Assembly (NCBI GenBank): GCA_024742405.1
Contig: JANSYP010000004.1
Span: 337,085-401,084 of the forward strand
Origin: Paracoccaceae bacterium
GTDB taxonomy: Bacteria; Pseudomonadota; Alphaproteobacteria; Rhodobacterales; Rhodobacteraceae
Reading direction: 5' to 3'
Length of the DNA: 64,000 bases
The notes under the pieces: generated by a model
What the model saw: the letters and a program-made list of their open reading frames with translations, nothing else
What the model was told of the DNA's origin: nothing
Database searches by the model: none
Shown: positions 8,132 through 16,236 of the stretch, piece after piece
Layout: every line of letters starts with the position of its first letter
Position numbering within the stretch: position 1 is the stretch's first letter
Position numbers and translations under genes: made by a program

Positions 8132-9621
8132 TGGCAGATCTGGGCACCCTGACCATCGCCGAGGCCCGCGACCGTCTGCGCGCGGGCGACCTTACGGCGG
8201 CGGATCTGACCGAGAGCTGTCTCGCGGCCGTCGAGGCGGCGGGCGCACTCAACGCATTTGTCCACCATACGCCTGAGATCGCGCGCGAGCAGGCCGCAGC
8301 CGCCGATGCGCGGCTGCAGGCCGGCGATGCGCCGGATCTCTGCGGCATTCCGCTGGGGATCAAGGATCTCTTCTGCACGCGGGGCGTGGCAAGCCAGGCG
8401 GGCTCGCGCATCCTCGAAGGCTTTTTGCCGGAATACGAGAGCACCGTGACCACCCGGCTCTGGGATCAGGGCGCGGTGATGCTGGGTAAGCTGAACATGG
8501 ACGAGTTCGCCATGGGCTCCAGCAACGAAACCTCGACCTATGGCGATGTGGTCAGCCCATGGCGGCGCGGCAACGACGCCACGCCGTTGACACCCGGCGG
8601 CTCTTCGGGCGGCTCTGCGGCCGCGGTGGCGGCGGACCTCTGCCTTGCGGCCACCGGAACAGACACCGGCGGCTCGATCCGCCAGCCCGCGGCCTTTGTC
8701 GGGATCGTCGGGCTGAAGCCGACCTACGGGCGTTGCTCCCGCTGGGGGATCGTGGCTTTTGCCTCGTCGCTCGATCAGGCCGGGCCGATGACCAAGACGG
8801 TGCAGGACGCGGCAATCATGCTGGGGGCCATGGCCGGTCACGACCCCAAGGACAGCACATCCGCGGATCTGGCGGTGCCGGACTTCGAGGCGGCACTCAC
8901 CGGCGATGTCCGCGGCAAGCGCATCGGTCTGCCGCGCGAATACCGCATGGAAGGCATGCCCGAAGAGATCGAGACGCTCTGGCATCAGGGCGCCGAGATG
9001 CTGCGTGATGCGGGCGCCGAAATCGTCGATATCACGCTGCCCCACACGAAATACGCGCTCCCCGCCTATTATGTGATCGCACCGGCGGAGGCGTCCTCGA
9101 ACCTCGCGCGCTATGATGGGGTGCGCTACGGCCACCGGGCGGCGCTCTCTCAGGGCGACGGCGTGACCGAGATGTATGAAAAGACCCGTGCTGAAGGCTT
9201 CGGCCACGAGGTCCAGCGCCGCGTGATGATCGGCACCTATGTGCTCTCGGCGGGGTTCTACGACGCCTACTACAACCGCGCCCGCAAGGTTCGCACGCTC
9301 ATCAAGCGCGACTTCGAGACGGTGTTCGCCGACGGGATCGACGCGATCCTGACCCCGGCGACGCCGTCTGCAGCCTTCGGGCTGGGCGAGATGGGCCAAG
9401 CCGATCCGGTGCAGATGTATCTCAACGACGTTTTCACGGTGACGGTGAACCTGGCCGGGCTGCCCGCGATTTCCGTGCCCGCCGGGCTCGACCGGCAGGG
9501 GCTGCCGCTGGGCCTGCAGCTCATCGGCCGTCCCTGGGAAGAGGCGGATCTGCTGAACGACGCCCATGTTCTGGAGCGGGCGGCGGGCTTTGACGCGAAA
9601 CCGGCGCGGTGGTGGGCATGA
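8131..9621 (+). CDS. gatA: Asp-tRNA(Asn)/Glu-tRNA(Gln) amidotransferase subunit A
   Basis: The glutaminase/amidase subunit of GatCAB, which releases ammonia from glutamine for tRNA transamidation. It is an amidase-signature enzyme. The Ser-cisSer-Lys triad is visible as Lys78 (GIKDLF), Ser158 ([11 protein letters not shown]) and Ser182 (TGGSIRQPA). At 496 residues it has the normal length. I prefer the ATG at 8131, which overlaps the gatC stop, to a GTG three bases earlier. The stop overlaps the next start (ATGA at 9618), so at least the next lipoprotein gene is probably in the same transcript. Confidence 0.97.
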   Translation: MADLGTLTIAEARDRLRAGDLTAADLTESCLAAVEAAGALNAFVHHTPEIAREQAAAADARLQAGDAPDLCGIPLGIKDLFCTRGVASQAGSRILEGFLPEYESTVTTRLWDQGAVMLGKLNMDEFAMGSSNETSTYGDVVSPWRRGNDATPLTPGGSSGGSAAAVAADLCLAATGTDTGGSIRQPAAFVGIVGLKPTYGRCSRWGIVAFASSLDQAGPMTKTVQDAAIMLGAMAGHDPKDSTSADLAVPDFEAALTGDVRGKRIGLPREYRMEGMPEEIETLWHQGAEMLRDAGAEIVDITLPHTKYALPAYYVIAPAEASSNLARYDGVRYGHRAALSQGDGVTEMYEKTRAEGFGHEVQRRVMIGTYVLSAGFYDAYYNRARKVRTLIKRDFETVFADGIDAILTPATPSAAFGLGEMGQADPVQMYLNDVFTVTVNLAGLPAISVPAGLDRQGLPLGLQLIGRPWEEADLLNDAHVLERAAGFDAKPARWWA

Positions 9622-10169
9622 GCCTGCTGCCGGTCGCGTTGGCCCTGATCGGTGCGCTGGCACTCGCCGGCTGCGATCCGGCAGGGCCGGCGGGCGTACG
9701 ACTGATCCCAATCGGTACGCCCGGCGACGCGGGGGAGGCCGCTCCGACCGGCGATGGCGCGCCGCTCGATGCGATGCGGCCCGACGCCTCGCCGCTGGCT
9801 GGGCCTACACCGGAGGCTGCGGCTGTGCCCGCCCCCGAGTCGGACGGCTCGGTCGACCTGGCGGCGGCGGCGACCGCCGCGGTGTCGGATGCGCCCGCAA
9901 GTACCGCGGTCACCACGGATAGTGCGGCGCTCGCTGCCTATGCTCAGGCGAACACCCACGCGGTTGGCACATCCGTTCATTCCCGCGACTTTGCCTCGCC
10001 CGAACGGGCGGCGCGCGCCTGCGCCCGCTACGCCAGCGCCGACCAGGCACAAAGCGCGTTTCTGGCTGCGGGCGGCCCGGCACAGGATCCCCGCGGGTTG
10101 GACCCGGACGGCGACGGCTATGCCTGCGCCTGGGACCCCGCGAGCGCGCGGGGCGGAAGTGCAGGCTGA
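9618..10169 (+). CDS. Excalibur-domain lipoprotein
   Basis: A predicted secreted lipoprotein of 183 residues. The N-terminus has a hydrophobic signal ending in the lipobox LALAGC. A low-complexity Ala/Pro/Asp linker follows, and the C-terminal 60 residues (from [13 protein letters not shown]) end in [14 protein letters not shown], a DxDxDGxxC calcium-binding pattern like the Excalibur domain of surface proteins. Two further Cys residues could form a disulfide. The start overlaps the gatA stop (ATGA) and the 3' end overlaps the amidase start by 11 bases. The amidase neighbour suggests a cell-envelope role. The specific function is unknown. Confidence 0.75.
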   Translation: MSLLPVALALIGALALAGCDPAGPAGVRLIPIGTPGDAGEAAPTGDGAPLDAMRPDASPLAGPTPEAAAVPAPESDGSVDLAAAATAAVSDAPASTAVTTDSAALAAYAQANTHAVGTSVHSRDFASPERAARACARYASADQAQSAFLAAGGPAQDPRGLDPDGDGYACAWDPASARGGSAG

Positions 10170-10863
10170 AACATCCGGGGCGCTCTGGCACCCGTCTCCC
10201 AATTTCGGTCCGCGCCGGAATGGGGCGAAGGCCTCTCTGATCGTGCTCCACTACACCGCAATGGAAAGTGCCGAAGCCGCGTTGGAGCGGCTCTGCGATC
10301 CGGCGTTCGAGGTGTCGGCGCACTATCTGATCGGCGCGGACGGGACGCTCTGGCAGATGGTGCGCGAGGCCGACCGTGCCTGGCATGCGGGACAGGGCAG
10401 TTGGGGCGGGCTTGGGGATGTGAACTCCCGCGCCATCGGCATCGAGCTCGACAATCTCGGCGACCGGCCCTTCCCGGTCGCCCAGGTGGCTCGGCTGCGG
10501 GAGCTTCTGACAGAGCTGGTTGTGCGGCACGCCTTGGCACCCGAAACGGTGATCGGCCATTCCGACATGGCGCCGGGGCGCAAGAACGATCCCGGGCGGC
10601 TCTTTGACTGGCGGTCTCTGGCGGTGGACGGACTTGCCGTCTGGCCGTCGGAGCACTGTGCGCCGGCAGAACCCGACCCCGATCGTTTTCTGGCCGATGC
10701 GCAGGCCTTCGGCTACCCGGACACGGATCTGACGACGCTTCTCGATGCCGTGCGCCAGCGCTTTCGCCCGCAGGCCGAGGGACCTCTCCAGGCCGAGGAT
10801 ATGGCCGTAATCGCCGATCTCGCCCGGCGCTTCCCCGTTGACCGGGCGGCTGCGACGTCCTAG
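10159..10863 (+). CDS. N-acetylmuramoyl-L-alanine amidase (AmpD type)
   Basis: A zinc amidase of the Amidase_2 (AmpD/T7 lysozyme) family that cuts the bond between N-acetylmuramic acid and the peptide stem. Ligands read as His in VLHYTAM, His in VIGHSDMAPGRK and Asp in NDPGRLFDW; Glu in IGIELDN is also conserved. No signal peptide is visible, so like AmpD it is probably cytoplasmic and acts on recycled anhydro-muropeptides. The start is a GTG at 10159, inside the end of the lipoprotein gene; the homologous part begins at GALWHPSPN. The longer open frame before it is only the lipoprotein gene read in another frame. The stop is directly before rnpB. Confidence 0.87.
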   Translation: MQAETSGALWHPSPNFGPRRNGAKASLIVLHYTAMESAEAALERLCDPAFEVSAHYLIGADGTLWQMVREADRAWHAGQGSWGGLGDVNSRAIGIELDNLGDRPFPVAQVARLRELLTELVVRHALAPETVIGHSDMAPGRKNDPGRLFDWRSLAVDGLAVWPSEHCAPAEPDPDRFLADAQAFGYPDTDLTTLLDAVRQRFRPQAEGPLQAEDMAVIADLARRFPVDRAAATS

Positions 10864-10871
10864 GCCGTGCT

Positions 10872-11246
10872 CCGCGCGGATGGCTGGATGGCCGCGGTCT
10901 GGCAACAGGTCGAGGAAAGTCCGGACTCCACGAAGCAACGGTGCCGGGTAACGCCCGGCCGGGGTAACCCGAGGGAAAGCGCCACAGAGAACAGACCGCC
11001 CGTCACCTGACGGGTAAGGGTGAAACGGTGGGGTAAGAGCCCACCGCGGGACTGGCAACAGGACCGGCAAGGCAAGCCCCACCTGGAGCAATGCCGAATA
11101 GGGATCCCGCGCGTTCGCGCAGGCCGCTTCAGCCCAGGGATCCGGGTTGGCAGCTAGATCCCGTCAGCAATGGCGGGGGCAGAGGAATGGTCATCCAGGG
11201 GGCGCAAGCCTCCGGACAGAATCCGGCTTACAGGCCATCCGCGCAT
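10872..11246 (+). ncRNA. rnpB: RNase P RNA, bacterial class A
   Basis: The catalytic RNA that matures tRNA 5' ends. The universally conserved 5' core GAGGAAAGTCCGGACTCC is at 10912-10929 and the 3' core ACAGAATCCGGCTTACAG is near 11215-11232. The closing P1 helix pairs GCGCGGATGGC (10874-10884) with GCCATCCGCGC (11234-11244) without mismatch, which fixes the ends to within a few bases. The length of about 373 is normal. Open frames crossing it are not genes. The promoter must lie within the end of the amidase gene. Confidence 0.97.
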
Positions 11247-11388
11247 CTCGGCCCACACTTCCGGCTTTTCGCGTTGCGACAAGGCCCGGCCTGGGACACG
11301 CTCTTGGGGCCTACGGGCGTTCGAGCGGAATATGTCGCGCGCGCGGCCTGTCCTGCCCGGGCCAGTCCGCGACCATACGAGGTTCAAA

Positions 11389-11949
11389 ATGAACGCCGCA
11401 AAGCCCCTTCTTTTTTCCATGCTCACCAGTCTCGCTCTAACCGCCAGTGCCTGGGGCGACATCGCCGCCGGCCCGGAGGGTATGGTGATCCTGACGGTCG
11501 GCGGGGATGTCGCCCACCCGAATCGCGGTGCTGCCAGCGAGGAGGACGCGACGATCCTGGGCAAGCTCGGCGTCTCCTTCGACAAGGCGGTGGAGTTCGA
11601 CCTCGCCGGGCTCGACGCCCTGGAACAAGGGTTCTTCGAGCAGTCCTACAACGATGGCATGTTTGCCGGCACGTTCACTGGCCCCAGGATTTCGGCGATC
11701 CTCGACGCCGTGGGCCTGCCTGGTTCGACGGTCTACGCCATGGCGCTTGACGGATATGAGGCCGAGATTCCCGGCGCATATATCGCAAGATATGAGCCGA
11801 TCCTGGCCACGCATCTGAATGGACGTCCGCTCGGGCTCGGCGGTTTCGGTCCGACGACGGTGGTGTTCCCCGAGGTGGACGATCCGGACGAGACCGAAGC
11901 GATCAACAGCATGCTGCCCTGGGCGACGATCTATCTGGACGTGGAGTAG
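11389..11949 (+). CDS. Small secreted protein with oxidoreductase molybdopterin-binding-like fold
   Basis: A 186-residue protein with a signal peptide (about residues 1-23, ending ASAWGD). The mature part has the pattern ILTVGGDVAHPNRG... FDLAGLDAL... GPRISAILDAVG... MALDGYEAEIPGAY... LGGFGPTTVVFPEVDD, which resembles short periplasmic proteins assigned to the sulfite-oxidase-type molybdopterin-binding fold. Members of this length generally lack an obvious cofactor-binding Cys, and none is visible here, so it may bind a small ligand or be non-enzymatic. Lines of family assignment are from recall of the pattern. I chose the ATG at 11389 because it starts the signal peptide; the frame remains open upstream through rnpB. 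Confidence 0.68.
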   Translation: MNAAKPLLFSMLTSLALTASAWGDIAAGPEGMVILTVGGDVAHPNRGAASEEDATILGKLGVSFDKAVEFDLAGLDALEQGFFEQSYNDGMFAGTFTGPRISAILDAVGLPGSTVYAMALDGYEAEIPGAYIARYEPILATHLNGRPLGLGGFGPTTVVFPEVDDPDETEAINSMLPWATIYLDVE

Positions 11950-11962
11950 CGCCGGGAGACAC

Positions 11963-11991
11963 TTGACAGCACCCCTAGCATCCCTGATAGA
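11963..11991 (+). promoter_or_regulatory. Sigma-70-type promoter for rpmG
   Basis: TTGACA at 11963-11968, a 17-base spacer, and GATAGA at 11986-11991. The -35 is perfect and the -10 is moderate. It lies about 53 bases upstream of the rpmG start. Confidence 0.55.
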
Positions 11992-12044
11992 CGCCGTTCA
12001 TCGATTTTCCGGGCGGTCTGACCGACCCGTGTCAGGAGTGACCC

Positions 12045-12212
12045 ATGGCGAAACCGACCACGATCAAGATCCGCCTGAACTCGTCCGCGGGCACTGGCCA
12101 TTTCTATGTTGCCAAAAAGAACGCCCGCACCATGACCGAGAAGATGGTGGTGAACAAGTACGACCCCGTCGTGCGCAAGCATGTCGAGTACAAGGAAGGC
12201 AAGATCAAGTAA
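12045..12212 (+). CDS. rpmG: 50S ribosomal protein L33
   Basis: The 55-residue L33 begins [18 protein letters not shown] and ends [10 protein letters not shown]. It is the Cys-free (zinc-independent) form, since the paired CxxC motifs of the zinc form are absent. It is a component of the large ribosomal subunit near the E site. It is missing from frames longer than 60 codons because it is short. It has its own promoter and a strong terminator, so it is a monocistronic unit. Confidence 0.97.
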   Translation: MAKPTTIKIRLNSSAGTGHFYVAKKNARTMTEKMVVNKYDPVVRKHVEYKEGKIK

Positions 12213-12239
12213 TCTGCCGCGCCTGTCGCGATGATCGAG

Positions 12240-12265
12240 GGCCGCGCCACCAGCGCGGCCTTTTG
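12240..12265 (+). terminator. Rho-independent terminator of rpmG
   Basis: A perfect 8-bp stem GGCCGCGC/GCGCGGCC (12240-12247 and 12253-12260) with a 5-base loop, followed by TTTT. It starts 27 bases after the rpmG stop. Confidence 0.85.
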
Positions 12266-12281
12266 CTGTTTGGAGGGACGG

Positions 12282-12770
12282 ATGAGCGGGTTTTCCGTGC
12301 GCCTTGCCGGTCCGGGCGATCTAGGTGCCGTCGATGCACTGCTGGCACGGGCCTATCCGCGGCTGCTCAAGGCCGACTACCCGCCCTCGGTTCTGGTGAC
12401 GGCGCTGCCGCTGATCAGCCGCGCGCAGCCCGGGTTGGTGACTGGAGGCAGCTACTATGTGGCCGTGACGGACGTGGGCGACATCATCGGTGCGGGCGGC
12501 TGGACGCAGCGGCGCGGGGCGCCCGGGCTCGGTGATGTGCGCCACCTGGTGACCGACGACCGCCAGATACGCCGGGGCGTCGGCCGGGCGATCATGGCGG
12601 CAGCCCATGATCAGGCGCGGTCCGCGGGCGTTCGTTTGATGGATTGCAAGGCAACCCGCACGGCAGAGCCGTTCTATGCCGCCATGGGCTATCGCCGGCT
12701 GGGCGAGATCACGGTCGCCCTGCGCGCAGGGATCAGCTTTCCCGCGGTTCAGATGCAGCGACGGCTTTGA
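12282..12770 (+). CDS. GNAT family N-acetyltransferase
   Basis: A 162-residue acetyl-CoA-dependent N-acetyltransferase. The acetyl-CoA pyrophosphate loop is read in the segment DRQIRRGVGRAIMAAA (Q/RxxGxG/A type), followed by the CKATRTAEPFYAAMGY motif typical of the fourth GNAT motif. The substrate is unknown. The ATG at 12282 has GGAGGG seven bases upstream and follows directly after the rpmG terminator, so the gene needs its own promoter or readthrough. Confidence 0.88.
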   Translation: MSGFSVRLAGPGDLGAVDALLARAYPRLLKADYPPSVLVTALPLISRAQPGLVTGGSYYVAVTDVGDIIGAGGWTQRRGAPGLGDVRHLVTDDRQIRRGVGRAIMAAAHDQARSAGVRLMDCKATRTAEPFYAAMGYRRLGEITVALRAGISFPAVQMQRRL

Positions 12771-12834
12771 CGAACGCGCACAGGGCTTGGCCGGAGCGCG
12801 CCATTGCGTCCTAGAGCCTGCCTTGGGCAACGAA

Positions 12835-12860
12835 AAAAGGGGCCGCCTGCGGCCCCCTTT
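12835..12860. terminator. Bidirectional terminator between convergent genes
   Basis: AAAA, then a stem GGGGCCG/CGGCCCC around a short CCTG loop, then TTT. It sits between the convergent GNAT gene and the VPLPA-CTERM gene and has A and T tracts on both sides, so it can serve both. Confidence 0.75.
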
Positions 12861-12883
12861 AACATCCGGAACACTTGCGCCCG

Positions 12884-13408
12884 TTAGGCGGTCTGTCTGC
12901 GGCGCACCAGTACGAGCCCGCCAAGGCCGGTCAACAGAAGCGCCCCCGCGAACGGGAGCGGCACAGGCGACACGGCGACTTCGATGCCGAAGCCGGCGCC
13001 GTCGAGAGAGTTGAGCCAGGACACCTGCAGGATCTGACTCAGTGTCCCCGGGGCCAGAAAGACCGAGCTCAGCGAGGTCTCGGTCGGAAGGACCGGAACA
13101 GAGGCCAGCAGGCTGTTGTCGGCAGCGTTCAACCAGGACAGGGTCAGGCCTTCGAATGTGCTGGCCACTATTCCGCCGATCGTCACGATCGCTTCGGCCG
13201 TCGCGTCACGGTTCGCTTCAAACGTCACGCTCCAGCTGCCGGGCCCGCCGAGCGCAGCTATGTTCCCGATGAACTGGGTTTCGAGTCCGGCACCTGTCGC
13301 ATAGACACCGCCATCCGAAATCACGGTCACGGCGCTGGAGGCCGAGGCCGACAGGCCAAGCGCCAGAAGCGCAGCAGCGCCGAATTTCATGAGTGTGTTG
13401 ATTACCAT
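12884..13408 (-). CDS. VPLPA-CTERM sorting-signal secreted protein
   Basis: A 174-residue exported protein. It has an N-terminal signal peptide (about residues 1-24, ending SASSA), a beta-rich middle without recognised domain, and a C-terminal tripartite sorting signal: VSPVPLPFAGALLLTGLGGLVLV followed in the chain by RRRQTA. In the text the motif part is VPLPF-A, then a membrane segment and an Arg cluster. VPLPA-CTERM is a PEP-CTERM-like exosortase/rhombosortase-type signal found in Rhodobacterales surface or exopolysaccharide-linked proteins. The start at 13408 is chosen because GGAG lies ten bases before it; an in-frame ATG at 13423 overlaps that site. No exosortase gene is in the window. 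Confidence 0.82.
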   Translation of the reverse strand: MVINTLMKFGAAALLALGLSASASSAVTVISDGGVYATGAGLETQFIGNIAALGGPGSWSVTFEANRDATAEAIVTIGGIVASTFEGLTLSWLNAADNSLLASVPVLPTETSLSSVFLAPGTLSQILQVSWLNSLDGAGFGIEVAVSPVPLPFAGALLLTGLGGLVLVRRRQTA

Positions 13409-14004
13409 AGAGGGAAACTCCATTTACGATTAAATCTTCGTGCAAATCAGGCGCAATAGTCTCGCCTGCGTGGTTTTGAATCTTATTGCGCAACAATCGT
13501 CAATTGGATTTCGTGGTTCCTGAGGGTGCGTTGCGAAACTTTCACTGCATTGCGCGGAGAGGAGGGTTTTGGGGCGAACCTCTCGGATTTCATAAAGAAT
13601 CCATCACACACGTTGGCGTTGACTTAGGCATCGCGCTGCCCTGTCCGACGGGCCGCGGCGGCGCGCGCCGGCCCTTGACGCCGCCTGAGTCAGAGGGCGT
13701 CCGGACGCGCCCGCATCTGCATCCTTTCACGGCGTGCTGCCAGTAGACCTGAAGGTCCTGTGGCAGAGTGTGGCATTCGCACGAACGAAAGACCGCAGCG
13801 GTCCGCGATCACGCTTTCTCCTTCCCGGCTGTCGGTGCCGACAAGACGCATGATCTGATGATCTTGGGCGGTCCACGAAGGGCGGCGTGCCAAACGCTCT
13901 GTGAGCGGTTTCCGGGGCGGGGTCGAATGGGGAGCAGTATTCGCGCCTTGGAGGCTCGGGGCAAGCCTTGAGGCGTCCGGGACCGCTTCGTCCAGGCCCC
14001 TCCA
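13409..14004. other. Gene-free interval upstream of the VPLPA-CTERM gene
   Basis: About 600 bases with no supported gene. The part next to 13409 is AT-richer and should contain the VPLPA promoter. The part from 13640 to 14000 is GC-rich; short open frames on both strands there have no recognisable motif, no convincing ribosome site and biased residues. A decayed gene or an unannotated RNA cannot be excluded. Confidence 0.5.
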
Positions 14005-14038
14005 AATGCAAAGGGGCCGGCGTCTCCGCCGGCCCCCT
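14005..14038 (-). terminator. Rho-independent terminator of the Bax-inhibitor-1 gene
   Basis: A perfect 10-bp stem GGGGCCGGCG/CGCCGGCCCC (14013-14022, 14027-14036) with a TCTC loop. Read on the minus strand it is followed by TTTGCATTT, and it lies just after the stop of the gene at 14061. Confidence 0.85.
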
Positions 14039-14060
14039 TGGTCAGTTATGCTGCTTCAGG

Positions 14061-14837
14061 TCACTCGCGATTGCCGAGAAACTGGAGCAGGAACATGAAC
14101 ATGTTGATGAAGTCGAGGTAGAGGCTCAAGGCACCCATGATGGCGGCCTTGCCCAGCCATTCCTGATCGCCGGCGCTGGCCATCTGGATATAGGTGGTCT
14201 TGATCTTCTGCGTATCATAGGCGGTGAGGCCCGCGAAGATCAGGACCCCGATCACCGAGATCGCGAATTGCATCGCCGAGGAAGCGATGAAGATGTTGAT
14301 CACCATCGCCACGATCAGCCCGATAAGGCCCATCATGAGGAACGTCCCCATCGCGGAGAGATCTTTCTTCGTAGTGTAGCCATACAGGCTGAGCGACGCG
14401 AACGCGATCGCGGTCACCAGGAAGGTCGTCACGATGGAGGCACCGGTGAAGACCAGGAAGATCGAGCTGATCGACAGCCCCATCACGGCGGCAAAGCTGT
14501 AGAATACCGTCTGCGCGGTCGCGGCCGACATCCGGTTGACGCCAGCAGCAAAGCCAAAGACGAAGAGCAAAGGCGCAAACATGATCAGCCATTTCAGCGG
14601 GGATGCGTAGATCGCTGCCCCGAGACCGGTCAGATAGGTGTCAGCGCCGATCTGAGCCGCGGCGCCCGACGGATCGGTCGTCACTGCAAGCCCGGAAATC
14701 GCCCAGGACGTTGCCGCCGTGATCAGCATGCCCACAGACATCGTGCTGTAGACTTTGTTCATGTGGGCGCGAAGGCCCTCGTCGATCTCTGCCGTCCGGA
14801 CGCCGGACCCGGCACGGATCGTCTGATAGTCAGCCAT
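14061..14837 (-). CDS. Bax inhibitor-1/YccA family membrane protein
   Basis: A 258-residue protein with about seven membrane segments, of the BI-1/TMBIM (YccA/YbhL) family of inner-membrane proteins, some of which are pH-dependent calcium channels or FtsH-associated proteins. Family features are NKVYSTMSVGMLITA in the first segment, GLTAYDTQKIK near the C-terminus, and the terminal ALSLYLDFINMFMFLLQFLGNR motif (quoted in pieces: ALSLYLDFINMF, LLQFLG). The ATG at 14837 is preceded by GGAGG at seven bases. It is a single-gene unit with its own terminator. Confidence 0.92.
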   Translation of the reverse strand: MADYQTIRAGSGVRTAEIDEGLRAHMNKVYSTMSVGMLITAATSWAISGLAVTTDPSGAAAQIGADTYLTGLGAAIYASPLKWLIMFAPLLFVFGFAAGVNRMSAATAQTVFYSFAAVMGLSISSIFLVFTGASIVTTFLVTAIAFASLSLYGYTTKKDLSAMGTFLMMGLIGLIVAMVINIFIASSAMQFAISVIGVLIFAGLTAYDTQKIKTTYIQMASAGDQEWLGKAAIMGALSLYLDFINMFMFLLQFLGNRE

Positions 14838-14960
14838 AGGTTGCCTCCAAACAATGATTGCGGCGGAGCCCGAAGGGACCGCCGCCGTTGCAGTGAATAT
14901 CGGCAAACCCTAGCAGTATTTCAAGCGATTGACCTCGCAGTTTATGTCAGTTTTTCGTGC

Positions 14961-15185
14961 TTAGTGTCGCCAATGGTCCGGGACATCCCAGATTGGGCGG
15001 CCCGCTTCGCGCCTTGCCGCCTCTTCCGTCAGGCCGATATCGCGCAGCTGGTGCGGGCTGAGATCGGCCAGCGTCCGGCGCTGACGCCTCAGTTCGAGAT
15101 AATCCAGCAAGCTCCGCACCCGGTTGCGGGGACGCCCGAACGCCGCCGAGAGCACGCGTCTGGACCGCAGATCGAAGACAGGCAT
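14961..15185 (-). CDS. DUF1127 domain protein
   Basis: A 74-residue basic protein with the DUF1127 (YjiS-like) pattern: RQRRTLADLSPHQLRDIGLT followed by a second helix and the C-terminal GRPIWDVPDHW. Small DUF1127 proteins of alphaproteobacteria have been linked to RNA turnover and phosphate or carbon metabolism. The gene is divergent from the LysR gene, with 121 bases between starts, so the two may share regulation. Confidence 0.85.
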   Translation of the reverse strand: MPVFDLRSRRVLSAAFGRPRNRVRSLLDYLELRRQRRTLADLSPHQLRDIGLTEEAARREAGRPIWDVPDHWRH

Positions 15186-15306
15186 GGCAAATCCTTTCGC
15201 ATTTCGTGATGGTTTTTTCCGTTTTGATCGCTTTGCTTGATATGTATGCCGGGAGCTGATAGATTTTTAAAACGAATGATTTTGAAGTAACACATCAGGA
15301 GGCGTG

Positions 15307-16224
15307 ATGCGGACCCTTGATCTTACGGCCCTGCGCGCGTTGGTCGCCGTAGCCGATTCCGGCGGCGTCACTCGCGCGGCCAATCTGCTGAACCTCACCC
15401 AATCGGCGGTGTCCATGCAGATGAAGCGGCTGGAGCAGGCCGTGGGGCTGCCCCTGCTTGAACGTGCCGGGCGCCATGTCATCCTGACGTCGGCCGGGGA
15501 GCAGCTGCTGGGCTACGCACGGCGGATGATCGCGCTGAATGACGAGGCGGTGACGCGGCTGACCGAGCCGTCCTTTGAGGGCGAACTGGTCCTCGGTGTG
15601 CCCCATGACATCGTCTATCCGCACATTCCGAGTGTTTTGAAGCGTTTCTCTGCGGAGTTTCCACGGGTGAAGGTGAACCTGCTGTCGTCCTATACGACGG
15701 CGCTCAAGGCGCAATTCGAAGAGGGCAGCTGCGACATCATCCTGGCCACAGAAGACACCCGGCCCGAGGGTGCCGAAGTGCTGGCAACGCTGCCGCTGGT
15801 GTGGGTGGGAGCACCGGGTGGCACGGCCTGGCGCGCGCGGCCCCTGCGGCTGGCGTTCGAGCGCAACTGCATGTTCCGGCCCCTGTCGCAAGCCGCGCTG
15901 GATCGCGTCGACATCCCTTGGGAACTGGCCGTGGAATCCGACAGTTCGCGCAGCATCGCGGCAACGGTCAGCGCGGATCTGGCGGTGCATGTGGCGATCG
16001 CCGGCACGACAGACGTCCATTTCGAAGAGATTTGCCATGGCGATACGCTGCCGGACCTGAGCAGCACCCACATCAACCTCTATGTGCGGGATCTGCCGGA
16101 CGTGAAGCGGGCTCCCGGCCAGGAGCGGATGGCAGAAATGATCCGCGGGGCCTACCTGTCGCGCCCGCTGCAACGCAGTGCGGCGCCAGGGCAGTCCGTG
16201 ACGGCCGCGGCTCTGGCGAGCTAA
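15307..16224 (+). CDS. LysR-family transcriptional regulator
   Basis: A 305-residue LysR-type regulator. The N-terminal winged helix-turn-helix covers about residues 2-62 (GGVTRAANLLNLTQSAVSMQ and LERAGRHVILTSAG). The C-terminal part is the periplasmic-binding-protein-like effector domain. The ATG at 15307 has AGGAGG four bases before it; a GTG at 15304 is too close to that site. It is divergent from the DUF1127 gene and convergent with the quinone oxidoreductase. The inducer is unknown. Confidence 0.92.
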   Translation: MRTLDLTALRALVAVADSGGVTRAANLLNLTQSAVSMQMKRLEQAVGLPLLERAGRHVILTSAGEQLLGYARRMIALNDEAVTRLTEPSFEGELVLGVPHDIVYPHIPSVLKRFSAEFPRVKVNLLSSYTTALKAQFEEGSCDIILATEDTRPEGAEVLATLPLVWVGAPGGTAWRARPLRLAFERNCMFRPLSQAALDRVDIPWELAVESDSSRSIAATVSADLAVHVAIAGTTDVHFEEICHGDTLPDLSSTHINLYVRDLPDVKRAPGQERMAEMIRGAYLSRPLQRSAAPGQSVTAAALAS

Positions 16225-16236
16225 GGCGGGTGCCCG

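Noticed and set aside
7672..9711. A minus-strand frame of 679 codons over gatCA
   Set aside because: Antisense to gatC and gatA, whose motifs are complete.
10860..11245. Open frames across the RNase P RNA region
   Set aside because: The segment has the complete conserved core and P1 pairing of rnpB; frames there are chance.
13690..13893. A 67-codon minus-strand frame in the gene-free interval
   Set aside because: No ribosome site, no recognisable motif, and Arg-rich composition as expected from GC-rich non-coding sequence.
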